A stretch of 30,631 nt of DNA from F1-120-MAGs238 sp964484185 (GCA_964484185.1 CAZAEQ010000048.1:1-30631), one strand, 5' to 3'. Positions 1 to 9,206 are shown, counted from the first letter of the stretch. Notes: generated by a model from the sequence alone, not told the origin. Numbers and translations are program-made.

Positions 1-3000
1 GTAAACGAAGTGGGCAGTACTCTCAACTCTAAAGTTGAAGTCTACAACTCTGCTGGCACGCGCATGGCATTCACCGATTCGGGCGCAACCCGCGGCGATG
101 ACAATGGCAATCTCACCTCTGGTACCTATCGCGACGGCTGGATGGGCTTTGTTGCAACACTCGGCGACACCTATTACGTTGTCGTGCGCGGACAGAACAA
201 CACCGCTGGCAGCTATACCGTGCAGATTGATGCAATGTCGACGGCCTTGCAGACTTTGCCGCCGCCAAACCCCCTTGATCCTCAACCACCATTCTTTGAC
301 GATGGGCTCCCCAATGTCATCCTCAATCAAGGCCTTGGCAGAATCCGCAACACGATTTCCCGTGCTGGACAGGATTTTGTCTACCGATTTGATCTGACCG
401 ATACCGGAACAGTTCCAGCTCTCCTGCAGGCGGCCTACGACAGTCTGTTCACTGTCAACGCGCAGGCTGGCGGCCCTGGTGACCCAACGCCAGCAGGGAC
501 AATCGACACACGCCTCGAGGTATATGACGCGACAGGTCGCCTCGTGGTTTCCGATTCTGACTCAGGCAACCGCAACGACGCGTTCAATACTTTTGTGTCG
601 CGTCGGAACACCGTTTGGTACATCCGTGTGCGCACAGACGTAGTCGATCCCACTTCAGCGGTGGCAACCGGCTCGTTCATGCTCACATTCGATGCATCGG
701 CCAGCGCGGTCGTCGTTGACCCCGTCGTCCGTTACGGTGGCCGCAGCCCAACCAGCGCTGTTGGCGGCACCGGTGGCGGCCTTGGAAATGCACAGGAAAC
801 TTCGCTCTTCAGCTTCGTGGCACAGGGCAACGGCCTTGCATTCGTAACTGTCGTGCCAGCTGGTCTCCCCCCGCTCACTGACCCGGCGATTCGCCTGATC
901 GATGACCAGGGCACACTCATCCGCTTCAACGACGACTTCAACGGCCTTTCTTCTCAGATTGAAGTTGCCCTCGTCGGCGGCCGCACCTATTACGTCATCG
1001 TCGACACGTTCGACAACGTATCCGGCGGCGGTTTCTACATGGCGATTGAATCGAACCACACGTTCAACGCCGGAACCGATGATCACATCAACGATGGAAA
1101 CACCAACGCGACTCCTCTGCAATGGGGCAATCCGTTTGACATCAAAGATGCCGATGGAAATCGCGTACTCGACATCGGTTTCAAGATGTCTGCTGGCGCC
1201 ACCGGTCGCATCTATCAGCCAGGCGACACTGATGTGTTCTCCTTCATCCTTCCGCAGGATGAAATCGCTCGTTACACAGGAAACGACGATGATGCTGGCA
1301 CAGCTCTTTATGTCGGCGGCCTGTTCAACCTTGCAGATCTCACCCGCGTCGACTCGTCGGTGAACTCACGCAATGTGGCAATCTATGACGCCAGCGACTG
1401 GTGGTTTGTCGGCCGCCAGGGCCCGCTCACGACTGAAGCAGTTCCGCGGCCGTTCGGTTTCAACGACAATACTCTTACTGCTGGCACTGCAGGAGCCGAA
1501 GTTTATACAATGTTTGATTGGTTGCCAGTTGGCGCAACCGGCGATAACTCCCGCGTTCTCGTGGTTGGTGGCGACTTTGATCTTGTGCTGCCAAACCCAC
1601 TTGGCCTTGATCTGCCCCCTGTCATCATCAAGAATCTGGCTGCGTGGTTCTTTAACCCGCTCGCTGGCCGCTATCAGTGGGGACGCCTCACCGCTGACGA
1701 TCCAAACGGTGCGGTGCGTGCCGCTACAACCTGGAATCCGACAGCGGGCTGGTACCCAGCTGAAAACTTCGGCGGCGAAACTCCACCACCTTTGGGAGAC
1801 GCGACTGAGGCTCCCGCAGATGACATTGGCGAATTGCTTGTCCTCGGCGGCGACTTCACATCGATCGGCCCAACACCGGTTCCTCGCCTTATGGGAATCG
1901 ATGAGGACTTTGCAATCCTCCCGATCGATATCGGCATCACCGATGGCGAGGTGCGCGCGCTTACAACATTCGATCCTGCTTCAGTAGCAGTCAGAATCGA
2001 TGTCATTACTTTCCCGGCCAGCGGCCCCCCGACAATCTCTGAGGAAGATGTCACGATCGACCTTCCATTGTCATTGATGGTTGGTGGTTCGTTCACCAAT
2101 TCAAGCCTCATTCCAAACCATGCTGAACTTGGAAACAACCGAGGACAGGGCCTGATTGGTGTGAGTGGCATGGTGGCAAATCCAACTTCAGGCACAATGG
2201 CTGAAATTCAGGTCATTGCTGAGGACCTGATTTTCTGGGATGGAGCCTTTACCACTCCGACCGAAACTCGGGTCTGGGCACTGCGAGAAGATATTGACTT
2301 TGATCGTGTCTATCTTGATTTGGGCTCCATCGACGGTCAGGTAAACGCGCTTGCGGTCTTTGATCCGATTGAGGCTGCTGGCTTTGTGATTCCGCACAGT
2401 CTCGAGCCACGGCTTGTGATTGGCGGTTCGTTTACTGGCGCTGGAATTGGCAATAAGGCATTCACGCTCGCAGCCGGCGCACGGAATCTGGTTGAGTGGG
2501 GCGTGATTAAGTTCGACCTGACTACTGATGCAATCGCAGTAGCCTTGAATACTGACGCTTACGGAGACCAGGACCCGATCGGCGTTGCACGCGGCACCGA
2601 TGGTCCGATCTTTGCACTTGCAGTCTGGGACCCGCCGGATGTTGCACAAAATGACTTTGACAACGGACCACGCCTGATTATTGGTGGACAGTTCGCCAAC
2701 TACCTGGGCGGCACGGTGAACAACGTTGTCGGCGACAGCTACTGGAACCTCTACGTCCTGGGCTCCCCGCTGGCCCCGGGTGTCAACAGCACCGTTCGCT
2801 CGATTACTTCCTTCACCGATGATCAGGAACCTGGTCGCCCCAACGATCAAAACGTTCTCTATCTCGGCGGCGAATTTACACAGACCACCACACAGCTCCA
2901 GGTCAATCGCGTAGTTGCATGGTTCTTCAACGCGGCAACCCAGTCCTTTGTCTGGCGCGTCAATCAAGGCGGAGTTGGAAATGTTGGCGAAACCGTTCCG

Positions 3001-6000
3001 CCAGCAGCAGCTCCTCCGACACCAACGCCACTTGTCTCTGTCCGCGCACTCACCGCATTCGATGATGGCATCCGCGGTCAGTGGGATAGAAACGATCGCC
3101 CCACTGCCTCGGTCACCATCACAGTTGCCCCGACTCAAGATTCGTTCATGAACGCGTTCATTGACGTCTTTGATTCGAACGGCAATTTGATCTATTCCAA
3201 CGACAACACTGACTCAGATTTCATCAGCACCAACATCGAAGCTGATCAGAATCCAACTGATCCCGCAGGCGCGAAGGACCCATCTCTCACGCCAGGGCCT
3301 GGATATGAAACGCAATGGGTTCTGCCGCCACTGTGGGGCGGCGCTCGTTATTACATCAGGGTGCGTGATGCCAACAACAGCGGCACCGGACGCTTCACCA
3401 TCAATGTGACCGCGAACGCAACGCTTGTTGACGTCAACAACGATGGCGTGCTTGACGATATCAACGCATCAATCGTTGAGGTCCCGGATTTTGGATTCTG
3501 GGCCAGAACTGCTGCTCGCGCGGAACTTGACATTGCACCGACAAGTGGCGATGTTCAAAACGTCCTTGGTTCCAACGCTGATCTCAACGCCTACAACCGT
3601 CGCGAACAGACAGTCATGCCCGCCGTTGGCCTGTCACTTCGCGAAGCCACTGATGTTGGCCTCATTGACAATCTCACCGACACCGATGTTTATCTCTTCC
3701 GCCCCAATTTCACGGGCAGCGTTGAGATTCGCACGCAGACGCTCGGCATCACGCGCAGTTGGGTCCCAGCTGGCTTTGCTCCGACAAGGCCACGCTTCGG
3801 TGCCCCGAACCCCGGCGGCACAATCCCCGGAGCTGATGAAGCTCTTGAGACCGTGCTGAACAGCGAACTCGACAGCTACATCCGCGTCTTCAACAACGAC
3901 TTCCATCAGATTGGCTACAACGATGAGAATACTTCGATGGGTGCGGCAATCGCTGCAGACACCGTCGGAGCGCTCACCGGCACCTTTACCCGTCGCGATG
4001 GCCGACTCATCCTCAATGTCATCGCAGGCGGCACATACTACATTGAAGTCGGCAGTTCTCAGCAATATGCAGATGGTTCCGCCGAAGCCCCGGCCGATCG
4101 CACGTTGAACGGAATTGATGATATTGATTGGAGATACGCCACAGGCGCATACCGCCTGCTGGTCCACACTCAGGCCTTCCTCCCCACTGACATCGAGAAT
4201 GGTTCGACCGTTCAGGATGATCACACTAATTCTCCGTTCCTTGGGAACGGAACTCCAATTCCCGATCAGAACACCCGCGACATCGCTTCCATCATCGCCC
4301 TTGACGGCACGCTCCTCTCTCCGACTGGCGGATTGGGAAGCGCAACCGGTGTCATCAACAACACTCTGCTCAATCCAAGCGATTCGGACACCTTTGGCTT
4401 CACTGCAACTGGGACCGGTCCGCTTTCTATCACGCTCACCAGTGCGCTGCCCGGAGTCTTTGTACCGCAGGCATGGGTTTTTGTCCTTGATGATCAGGGT
4501 GCCCTTCAACAGGTTGGATCCGGCGTTGCCCTCACCGGCACCACCACGATGGATATCAACGGCGTCTCGAAGGGCAACCGTTACTTCGTCGTTGTGAACG
4601 GATCAGGCTCCTCTGAAGGAACGTTCACCCTTGATATTGCAGCCACTCCGGCGACCGACGACTATGTTGATCGCCACAAATTCGCTCAGGCCACCGAAAT
4701 CGACATGCGCGATTTCCTCGGTCGCGGCGAGCTCAGCGGCAATATCGAGACTCCCGGCGATGCCGACATGTTCAAGTTCCAGGTCTTTGGATTCCACACC
4801 ATCACCGCCACCGTTACAGGGCTTGATGCAACGTTGAATCCAATTATCCGGGTGTATGAATTCTCCGAAGACATCTTTGGCAATTCATATCTCGTCCCTG
4901 TCGCGTTCAACGATGACATCAGTGTCACCAACACAAACGCTTCGGTGAACTTCTCAGTCAATCCAGCCCACACTTCGGGCGTTACCACACGTTCTTACCC
5001 ATTCTACCTGATTGAAGTTTCCGATGCATTCGGCGGCTCTGGTCGCTACAACGTACAAGTCACATTCCCCGCGACCGATGACTATCCGGATGCTGGCGAA
5101 TTCGCATTCGCCACACCAGTGGTTGTTGACTCAATCTCGGGAATCGGTACTGCTCCTGGCATCCTTGAGAAGACCGGTGATTCCGATCTTGTGAAGTTCA
5201 CCGCACCTGCCACCGGCCCAGCCTCCTTCACCATTAACCGCACCGGCACCAGCACGCTTCGTTTGAAGGCAACTCTCTTTGATTCTGACACATTGACCGT
5301 GATCGACACCTTTACTGGTGATGACACTCTCCTTGCTGACACAATCACATTGAACGCCGCAAACCTCGCTCGCGGCACAACCTATTACCTGCTCATCGAA
5401 GCCGGTGCACCAATTACGGTCACTTCCGACATTGGCGCGTACCTCATCACAATCAACGCAACACCACAAGACGACTACCCCAATGCAACCGAATGGAACA
5501 TTGCCCACCCACTGACGCTTTCCAATGCGACAGGTGATGCAAGTCTCGGTGGAATCTCTGGCGGCCTGCCTGGAAATCCCAGAATCAGCCCCGCCAACGA
5601 CACCGACCTCTTCACATTCACGACAATCGCCAATGGCACGATCGATATCACCATCACGCCATTCAACACAGTTCTCGGCAACCTCGATCCACAGTTCCGC
5701 GTCTACGACTCAAACCAGGTGCTCTTGTTCACAAGCTCAGGCGGAGCAGCTGGCACCCCTGCAACACTCTCAATCCCCGGCGCAACGACCGGCACGACCT
5801 ACTTCATTCTCATCGACGCAGGCGCTGGTGGTTCAACCTCCGGCGAATACCGGATCGATATCAACGGCCCAACCTCTGGCGGCGGCGGTGGTGGCGGCGG
5901 TGGCGGTGGCGGAAACGCGGGCGAAATCAACTTCGCTCAGCCAACCGACATCATCCTCAGCTCCCGCACCGGCGACGGCCTCGCGTTGGATCAGATCAAC

Positions 6001-7641
6001 GTTCCCGGCGATCGCGACCTCTTCCGCTTCACTTCACCAGCCCGCGCTGGTCGCCTGTTCGTCCAAGTGATCGCGGCCGATGGCTCACCGCTCGATGCAA
6101 GCCTCACCGTCCTCGATGCCGCGACTGAAACCGCAGTCGCATCGTTCGACTCTGTCGGTGTCCCAGGTGCAACAGCCAACACTTCATTCCAGGCTCTCTC
6201 CAGCCACGTCTATTACGTAGTCGTTGCCGGCGTGGGCGCAACCACCGGCTCGTACACCATCAAGGTCAATGCACTCCCGGCTTCCAGCCAGTTGGTCTTC
6301 CCCGAAGGCTTCGCGACGACGAGCATCCGCGAATTCATCTCCATCTCAAACCCCAACGCCTTTGATGTAAACTACCGCGTCATCTTCCGGTACGAAGACA
6401 ACTCTCCTGAAACACTCGCCTACGTTGGTACAGCCCCCGCCAATGCTCGTGACCCTAACGGCGTCACGGTCATTGATGGTCCCGGCTTCCGCCTCCCTGG
6501 CCTGCGTCTCGATACGCCATACTCAGTCATCATCGAGTCTGACTTCCAGCTCGGTGCAACTTTCGCCCACTACGACTTCGGCTCAACTCTCGGTGAAGCT
6601 CTGACCGAACGCACGAGCAATTCGTGGGCCTTCCCACGCGTTGAACGCGTCCCTGGCGAAGTGAAAGACTTCATCGTCTTCTACAACCCCAACACGTTCG
6701 CAGTGAATGTCACTCTCACAGCCTATCAGACCAACTCCAATTCACCTATCTCTGTTACTACAACCGTCCAGGGCCTCCGCCGCGGCGGCCTCTCAGTCGA
6801 CGAGCTTCCTGCCTTCCCATTTGGCGTCTTCGGTGCAACACTCACAAGCACGCCAGTCAATGGAGGAGATCTCGCCGCCGACATCGGTATCGTCGCATCT
6901 ATCAGCCACTACAACCTCACGCAGACCGCTGGCTACTCCGCACTTGGCGATCCTGACATGGGCACCACCTCCGGTGCACTTGGCAGCATGACAAGCGGCG
7001 GCGGCACGACCTCTGACCTCAGCTTCCTCAATCCTACCGATACCCCAGTCACCGTAACGCTCACTGGCTCCTACCTCCGCACCAATCTGCCACAGATCAT
7101 CCGTACCTTCAGCGTTCCAGCTGGCACTTCACTTTCCTTCTCCGGCGAAGACCTTGGTCTCGCCGCCGATCAGCCAATCGGCTTCAGCTACACAACCAAC
7201 ACCCGGCCGATCTCGGCGATGGTCAGTCAGGTTCGCTTCGGCGACGCCGATGCTGTCCAGAGCACCAACAACGCTGGTCTTGAGTCCTACTTCGGTGACG
7301 CCTTCATGGATCCCGCAACCGCGGGTATCAACTTCTTCGAATACCTGACGCTCTTCAACCCAACCAGTGTCAACGCTAACGTGTCCGTCAAGCTCCTGTT
7401 CCTCGATGGCACAAGCGACACCATCAACGCTTCCCTACTGGCCGGTCGCTATGGCGAGATCCGTTTGCATGAGGCTCCGCAGCTCACCGGTCGCTCAGGT
7501 CTCACCTGGTTCAGCATGACCGTCACCTCTGACGTCCCCATGATGAACTGGCTCAGCCACTACGATCTCAACCTCGGTGGCGGTTGGACAAGCGGCGCAG
7601 TGAACTTCGGTATCTCGATCCCGCTCACCAGCTACGCTTAA
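1..7641 (+). CDS. Giant secreted multi-domain PPC-repeat protein (5' end outside window)
   Basis: The reading frame is open from base 1. The GTG at position 10 lies inside a PPC domain, so the true start and any signal peptide lie upstream of the window. About ten PPC-type (bacterial pre-peptidase C-terminal) beta-sandwich domains are visible from the repeated GD(T/A/S)D-hydrophobic-F opening and the YYV/YYI-V closing strand. They lie roughly at 1-230, 370-690, 770-1050, 1220-1270 plus 3100-3420 (split), 3670-4170, 4380-4640, 4750-5070, 5170-5460, 5600-5870 and 6000-6270. A block of seven GGxF repeats sits at 1300-3080. A Gly12 linker precedes the last PPC domain, and four Ig-like repeats fill 6286-7641. 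No catalytic domain, LPxTG signal or C-terminal transmembrane anchor is visible. A cell-surface or extracellular adhesive or structural role is inferred only. The gene ends in a strong terminator. Confidence 0.85.
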   Translation, partial: VNEVGSTLNSKVEVYNSAGTRMAFTDSGATRGDDNGNLTSGTYRDGWMGFVATLGDTYYVVVRGQNNTAGSYTVQIDAMSTALQTLPPPNPLDPQPPFFDDGLPNVILNQGLGRIRNTISRAGQDFVYRFDLTDTGTVPALLQAAYDSLFTVNAQAGGPGDPTPAGTIDTRLEVYDATGRLVVSDSDSGNRNDAFNTFVSRRNTVWYIRVRTDVVDPTSAVATGSFMLTFDASASAVVVDPVVRYGGRSPTSAVGGTGGGLGNAQETSLFSFVAQGNGLAFVTVVPAGLPPLTDPAIRLIDDQGTLIRFNDDFNGLSSQIEVALVGGRTYYVIVDTFDNVSGGGFYMAIESNHTFNAGTDDHINDGNTNATPLQWGNPFDIKDADGNRVLDIGFKMSAGATGRIYQPGDTDVFSFILPQDEIARYTGNDDDAGTALYVGGLFNLADLTRVDSSVNSRNVAIYDASDWWFVGRQGPLTTEAVPRPFGFNDNTLTAGTAGAEVYTMFDWLPVGATGDNSRVLVVGGDFDLVLPNPLGLDLPPVIIKNLAAWFFNPLAGRYQWGRLTADDPNGAVRAATTWNPTAGWYPAENFGGETPPPLGDATEAPADDIGELLVLGGDFTSIGPTPVPRLMGIDEDFAILPIDIGITDGEVRALTTFDPASVAVRIDVITFPASGPPTISEEDVTIDLPLSLMVGGSFTNSSLIPNHAELGNNRGQGLIGVSGMVANPTSGTMAEIQVIAEDLIFWDGAFTTPTETRVWALREDIDFDRVYLDLGSIDGQVNALAVFDPIEAAGFVIPHSLEPRLVIGGSFTGAGIGNKAFTLAAGARNLVEWGVIKFDLTTDAIAVALNTDAYGDQDPIGVARGTDGPIFALAVWDPPDVAQNDFDNGPRLIIGGQFANYLGGTVNNVVGDSYWNLYVLGSPLAPGVNSTVRSITSFTDDQEPGRPNDQNVLYLGGEFTQTTTQLQVNRVVAWFFNAATQSFVWRVNQGGVGNVGETVPPAAAPPTPTPLVSVRALTAFDDGIRGQWDRNDRPTASVTITVAPTQDSFMNAFIDVFDSNGNLIYSNDNTDSDFISTNIEADQNPTDPAGAKDPSLTPGPGYETQWVLPPLWGGARYYIRVRDANNSGTGRFTINVTANATLVDVNNDGVLDDINASIVEVPDFGFWARTAARAELDIAPTSGDVQNVLGSNADLNAYNRREQTVMPAVGLSLREATDVGLIDNLTDTDVYLFRPNFTGSVEIRTQTLGITRSWVPAGFAPTRPRFGAPNPGGTIPGADEALETVLNSELDSYIRVFNNDFHQIGYNDENTSMGAAIAADTVGALTGTFTRRDGRLILNVIAGGTYYIEVGSSQQYADGSAEAPADRTLNGIDDIDWRYATGAYRLLVHTQAFLPTDIENGSTVQDDHTNSPFLGNGTPIPDQNTRDIASIIALDGTLLSPTGGLGSATGVINNTLLNPSDSDTFGFTATGTGPLSITLTSALPGVFVPQAWVFVLDDQGALQQVGSGVALTGTTTMDINGVSKGNRYFVVVNGSGSSEGTFTLDIAATPATDDYVDRHKFAQATEIDMRDFLGRGELSGNIETPGDADMFKFQVFGFHTITATVTGLDATLNPIIRVYEFSEDIFGNSYLVPVAFNDDISVTNTNASVNFSVNPAHTSGVTTRSYPFYLIEVSDAFGGSGRYNVQVTFPATDDYPDAGEFAFATPVVVDSISGIGTAPGILEKTGDSDLVKFTAPATGPASFTINRTGTSTLRLKATLFDSDTLTVIDTFTGDDTLLADTITLNAANLARGTTYYLLIEAGAPITVTSDIGAYLITINATPQDDYPNATEWNIAHPLTLSNATGDASLGGISGGLPGNPRISPANDTDLFTFTTIANGTIDITITPFNTVLGNLDPQFRVYDSNQVLLFTSSGGAAGTPATLSIPGATTGTTYFILIDAGAGGSTSGEYRIDINGPTSGGGGGGGGGGGGNAGEINFAQPTDIILSSRTGDGLALDQINVPGDRDLFRFTSPARAGRLFVQVIAADGSPLDASLTVLDAATETAVASFDSVGVPGATANTSFQALSSHVYYVVVAGVGATTGSYTIKVNALPASSQLVFPEGFATTSIREFISISNPNAFDVNYRVIFRYEDNSPETLAYVGTAPANARDPNGVTVIDGPGFRLPGLRLDTPYSVIIESDFQLGATFAHYDFGSTLGEALTERTSNSWAFPRVERVPGEVKDFIVFYNPNTFAVNVTLTAYQTNSNSPISVTTTVQGLRRGGLSVDELPAFPFGVFGATLTSTPVNGGDLAADIGIVASISHYNLTQTAGYSALGDPDMGTTSGALGSMTSGGGTTSDLSFLNPTDTPVTVTLTGSYLRTNLPQIIRTFSVPAGTSLSFSGEDLGLAADQPIGFSYTTNTRPISAMVSQVRFGDADAVQSTNNAGLESYFGDAFMDPATAGINFFEYLTLFNPTSVNANVSVKLLFLDGTSDTINASLLAGRYGEIRLHEAPQLTGRSGLTWFSMTVTSDVPMMNWLSHYDLNLGGGWTSGAVNFGISIPLTSYA
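1300..3080 (+). repeat. Seven-copy GGxF repeat block, propeller-like, inside the giant protein
   Basis: Seven copies of a hydrophobic-x-hydrophobic-GG-x-F core (YVGGLF, VVGGDF, VLGGDF, MVGGSF, VIGGSF, IIGGQF, YLGGEF) occur near 1312, 1564, 1843, 2080, 2419, 2680 and 2863. They are separated by about 60-113 codons and interleaved with VRALTTFDP-type and NLAAWFF-type segments. This pattern resembles Kelch/Rax2-like beta-propeller repeats of bacterial surface proteins. Seven copies fit one seven-bladed propeller, but that is inferred from the count alone. The DNA copies are diverged, so this is an old protein repeat and not a recent tandem duplication. Confidence 0.65.
5878..5913 (+). repeat. 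Gly12-encoding linker
   Basis: Twelve consecutive glycine codons (GGC, GGT and GGA mixed) separate the ninth PPC domain from the last PPC domain and the C-terminal repeats. Codons vary, so this is a selected flexible linker more than a slipped microsatellite. The G-rich run could still vary in length between strains. Confidence 0.85.
6286..7641 (+). repeat. Four C-terminal Ig-like repeats of the giant protein
   Basis: Four segments of roughly 110 residues each carry a strand with an N-P core (ISISNPNAF, IVFYNPNTF, LSFLNPTDT, LTLFNPTSV), near 6340, 6676, 7021 and 7345. Each is followed by a Val/Thr-rich beta segment, and three of them by a turn with an S/A-HY or SQV motif. The pattern is similar to DUF5719-type repeats, a resemblance from memory. 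It probably forms the C-terminal surface module. No sorting signal follows it. Confidence 0.5.
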
Positions 7642-7664
7642 TCGTTCGCTCATCTTGAAACAAC

Positions 7665-7701
7665 GCGACCCAGCTCACCGGAGCTGGGTCGCTTTCTTTT
7701 T
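7665..7701 (+). terminator. Rho-independent terminator after the giant gene
   Basis: A perfect 12-bp stem (GCGACCCAGCTC at 7665-7676 pairing with 7681-7692) with a 4-nt ACCG loop is followed by TTTCTTTTT. It lies 24 nt after the stop codon of the giant gene. On the opposite strand the hairpin is followed by a weaker GTTGTTTC run, and it sits 30 nt past the stop of the rhodanese-like gene, so it may serve both convergent genes. Confidence 0.92.
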
Positions 7702-7721
7702 ACATTCTCAAACTCCCTGAT

Positions 7722-8195
7722 TCACTTCGCCGGTGCGGGGGCGGCAGGAGTCGCTGGCTCTTCGGAGCGAGGCGGCTCAACTGGCAGCTTCGAACCATTC
7801 CAGGCCGTGAACCCAGGCGAGAACATTCTCACCCCTTCATATCCAATTTCCATCAGTCTCTTGGTCAGACCTCGTGCCGCGGCACTGCCCGGGTCGTTTC
7901 CATACACCACAAGATTTCGATAGGCTTCAATCTTCGGATCCACCTCAGCCGTCGGTTTGAATTGGTCCAACCTCCAATTCACTGCACCGGCAATGTGCCC
8001 CGCCGCATATTGCGATGGCGGACGTGCATCGATAAAAATCGCCGTTTTCGGCGGCGTGTCCTTCTGGGTGTGCAACTGCCGCGCTTCCCCCACTCCCATG
8101 ATTTTTACGTCCTTGTCTGTCACCCCCGTGCACCCGATCAACAACGACATCCCCATAACCAGCCCGACACCACAAGCATTCTTCGTTCGTTTCAT
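7722..8195 (-). CDS. Rhodanese-fold lipoprotein lacking the catalytic cysteine
   Basis: A 157-residue protein starting at the ATG at 8195. An in-frame ATG at 8222 adds nine residues that spoil the signal peptide, so I prefer the inner start. The N-terminus is a lipoprotein signal: Lys/Arg, a hydrophobic stretch, then LLIGC with lipid-attachment Cys22. The rhodanese domain follows: the DARPPSQYAAGHI signature at about 56-68, then LVVYGNDPG at 95-103. In active rhodaneses the residue after this VVY strand is the sulfur-carrying Cys; here it is Gly99. The protein is therefore probably not a sulfurtransferase and may be a binding or scaffold domain at the membrane. It ends in a short Pro/Ala-rich tail. 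It diverges from the DsbD-alpha-like gene. Confidence 0.8.
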   Translation of the reverse strand: MKRTKNACGVGLVMGMSLLIGCTGVTDKDVKIMGVGEARQLHTQKDTPPKTAIFIDARPPSQYAAGHIAGAVNWRLDQFKPTAEVDPKIEAYRNLVVYGNDPGSAAARGLTKRLMEIGYEGVRMFSPGFTAWNGSKLPVEPPRSEEPATPAAPAPAK

Positions 8196-8219
8196 GGCCA
8201 ACAATACCCCGTATTCGAC

Positions 8220-8234
8220 CATGTGTCACACATG
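8220..8234. promoter_or_regulatory. 15-bp palindrome in a divergent intergenic region
   Basis: CATGTGT-C-ACACATG is a perfect palindrome with 7-bp arms around one base. It lies between the divergent starts at 8195 (minus) and 8256 (plus), where a dimeric repressor or activator could control both genes. No convincing -35/-10 pair was found on either strand, so operator function is inferred from position and symmetry only. Confidence 0.4.
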
Positions 8235-8255
8235 TACATCCGGGGACCAGAAATC

Positions 8256-9116
8256 ATGAAAGTTCTTCCGCTCCTCACCCTAGTCTTCGCGAGCCTGTTT
8301 ACAACCCTGTGCACTGCAGATCCGGCAGTCACAAAGCCCCACGCTACACCGAGCGTCCTGACCGAGTACCCGAGCGCCAAGCCAGGTTCTGAGATACGAG
8401 TAATCGTCTCGTTTGCGATCGACGCGCCGTGGCATCTATATTGGGACGGGCTCAATGACACCGGCCAGCCCCCACAGTTCAAATGGACACTTCCCCAAGG
8501 CTGGACCATGTCTCAGCCGCAGTTCCCGATTCCTCACCGCAATGTACAGCCAGGCGACATTGTGGATTACATCTACGAATCATCGCTCAAGCTTGGCTTC
8601 AATCTTTCAATTCCAAAAGACGCTGCCTCTGGCACCGAATCATTTGGTGCTGCGATCGAGTGGCTTGAGTGTTCGGACCGCTGTATGTTCGGCGCGGGCG
8701 ACGTCAAGACCAGTATCGAGGTGCGAGGCTGGGATGTCACCTCGGCACCGAAACCCAACCCCGAGGCTCAGAAAGCTATTCGCGAACTTGACGAACACTC
8801 GCCAAAACCATGGTCCCAGGCCAAAGATGTGGTTATGGAGCTGCAGGAAAGCTCCGCAATCTTCACCGCAAAGAACGCGATCCGGCTTGAGTTCTTCCCG
8901 GGAAGAGCCGGCAGCACACCCAAAAACCAGCTTTCTGGTACCGCTGTGGACGGTCCCGTCCTCAACGTGGAGTTTCTCACTGAGAAAGCTCAGCCAAAGG
9001 TCGATGGAATATTGGCGGTCTACCGAACAAAAGGTTCACCGGCCGACTACTATCTTCTGTCCGAGAAACCGTCGGCCCCGATGGCGACGGAACCTGCGGC
9101 AGCACCCATCAAGTAA
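8256..9116 (+). CDS. Secreted DsbD N-terminal (alpha) domain-like protein
   Basis: A 286-residue protein starting at the ATG at 8256, which opens a signal peptide (MKVLPLLTLVFASLFTTLC, cleavage near TADPA). The frame is open further upstream, but that part overlaps the divergent gene and carries no signal. A weak GGGGA lies 9 nt upstream. The body matches the DsbD-alpha/DsbC-like immunoglobulin fold: an APWHLYW strand early on, then WLECSDRC with Cys139 and Cys143, the Cys-x3-Cys pair at the position of the family's WLVCxxxC motif. In DsbD this domain passes electrons from the membrane to periplasmic partners. Here the eight-helix membrane domain and thioredoxin domain are absent, so a separate electron donor is needed. 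A redoxin gene follows 90 nt downstream. The role is inferred from the fold and motif. Confidence 0.75.
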   Translation: MKVLPLLTLVFASLFTTLCTADPAVTKPHATPSVLTEYPSAKPGSEIRVIVSFAIDAPWHLYWDGLNDTGQPPQFKWTLPQGWTMSQPQFPIPHRNVQPGDIVDYIYESSLKLGFNLSIPKDAASGTESFGAAIEWLECSDRCMFGAGDVKTSIEVRGWDVTSAPKPNPEAQKAIRELDEHSPKPWSQAKDVVMELQESSAIFTAKNAIRLEFFPGRAGSTPKNQLSGTAVDGPVLNVEFLTEKAQPKVDGILAVYRTKGSPADYYLLSEKPSAPMATEPAAAPIK

Positions 9117-9168
9117 TGGGATCGATGAATTGAAGGTAGTTACAATCGGCCCGGTCCAGAAACCGCTA

Positions 9169-9185
9169 CCGATCGCTCGGATCGG
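9169..9185. repeat. Short inverted repeat upstream of the redoxin gene
   Basis: CCGATC-GCTCG-GATCGG forms a 6-bp stem with a 5-nt loop, ending 7 nt before the ribosome binding site of the redoxin gene. It has no T-run, so it is not a terminator. A leader structure or operator is possible but weakly supported. Confidence 0.3.
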
Positions 9186-9206
9186 CGCATAAAAGGAGTA
9201 ATTGGA

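Noticed and set aside
2188..3138. Long minus-strand open frame (316 codons) opposite the giant gene
   Set aside because: It lies wholly antisense to a clearly coding repeat region, has no recognisable domain or ribosome binding site, and its composition mirrors the codon bias of the real frame.
3634..4509. Second long minus-strand open frame (291 codons)
   Set aside because: Antisense shadow of PPC domains 5 and 6; no protein family features.
7962..8255. 98-codon upstream extension of the DsbD-alpha-like gene
   Set aside because: It overlaps the divergent rhodanese-like gene, and the internal ATG at 8256 opens a proper signal peptide.
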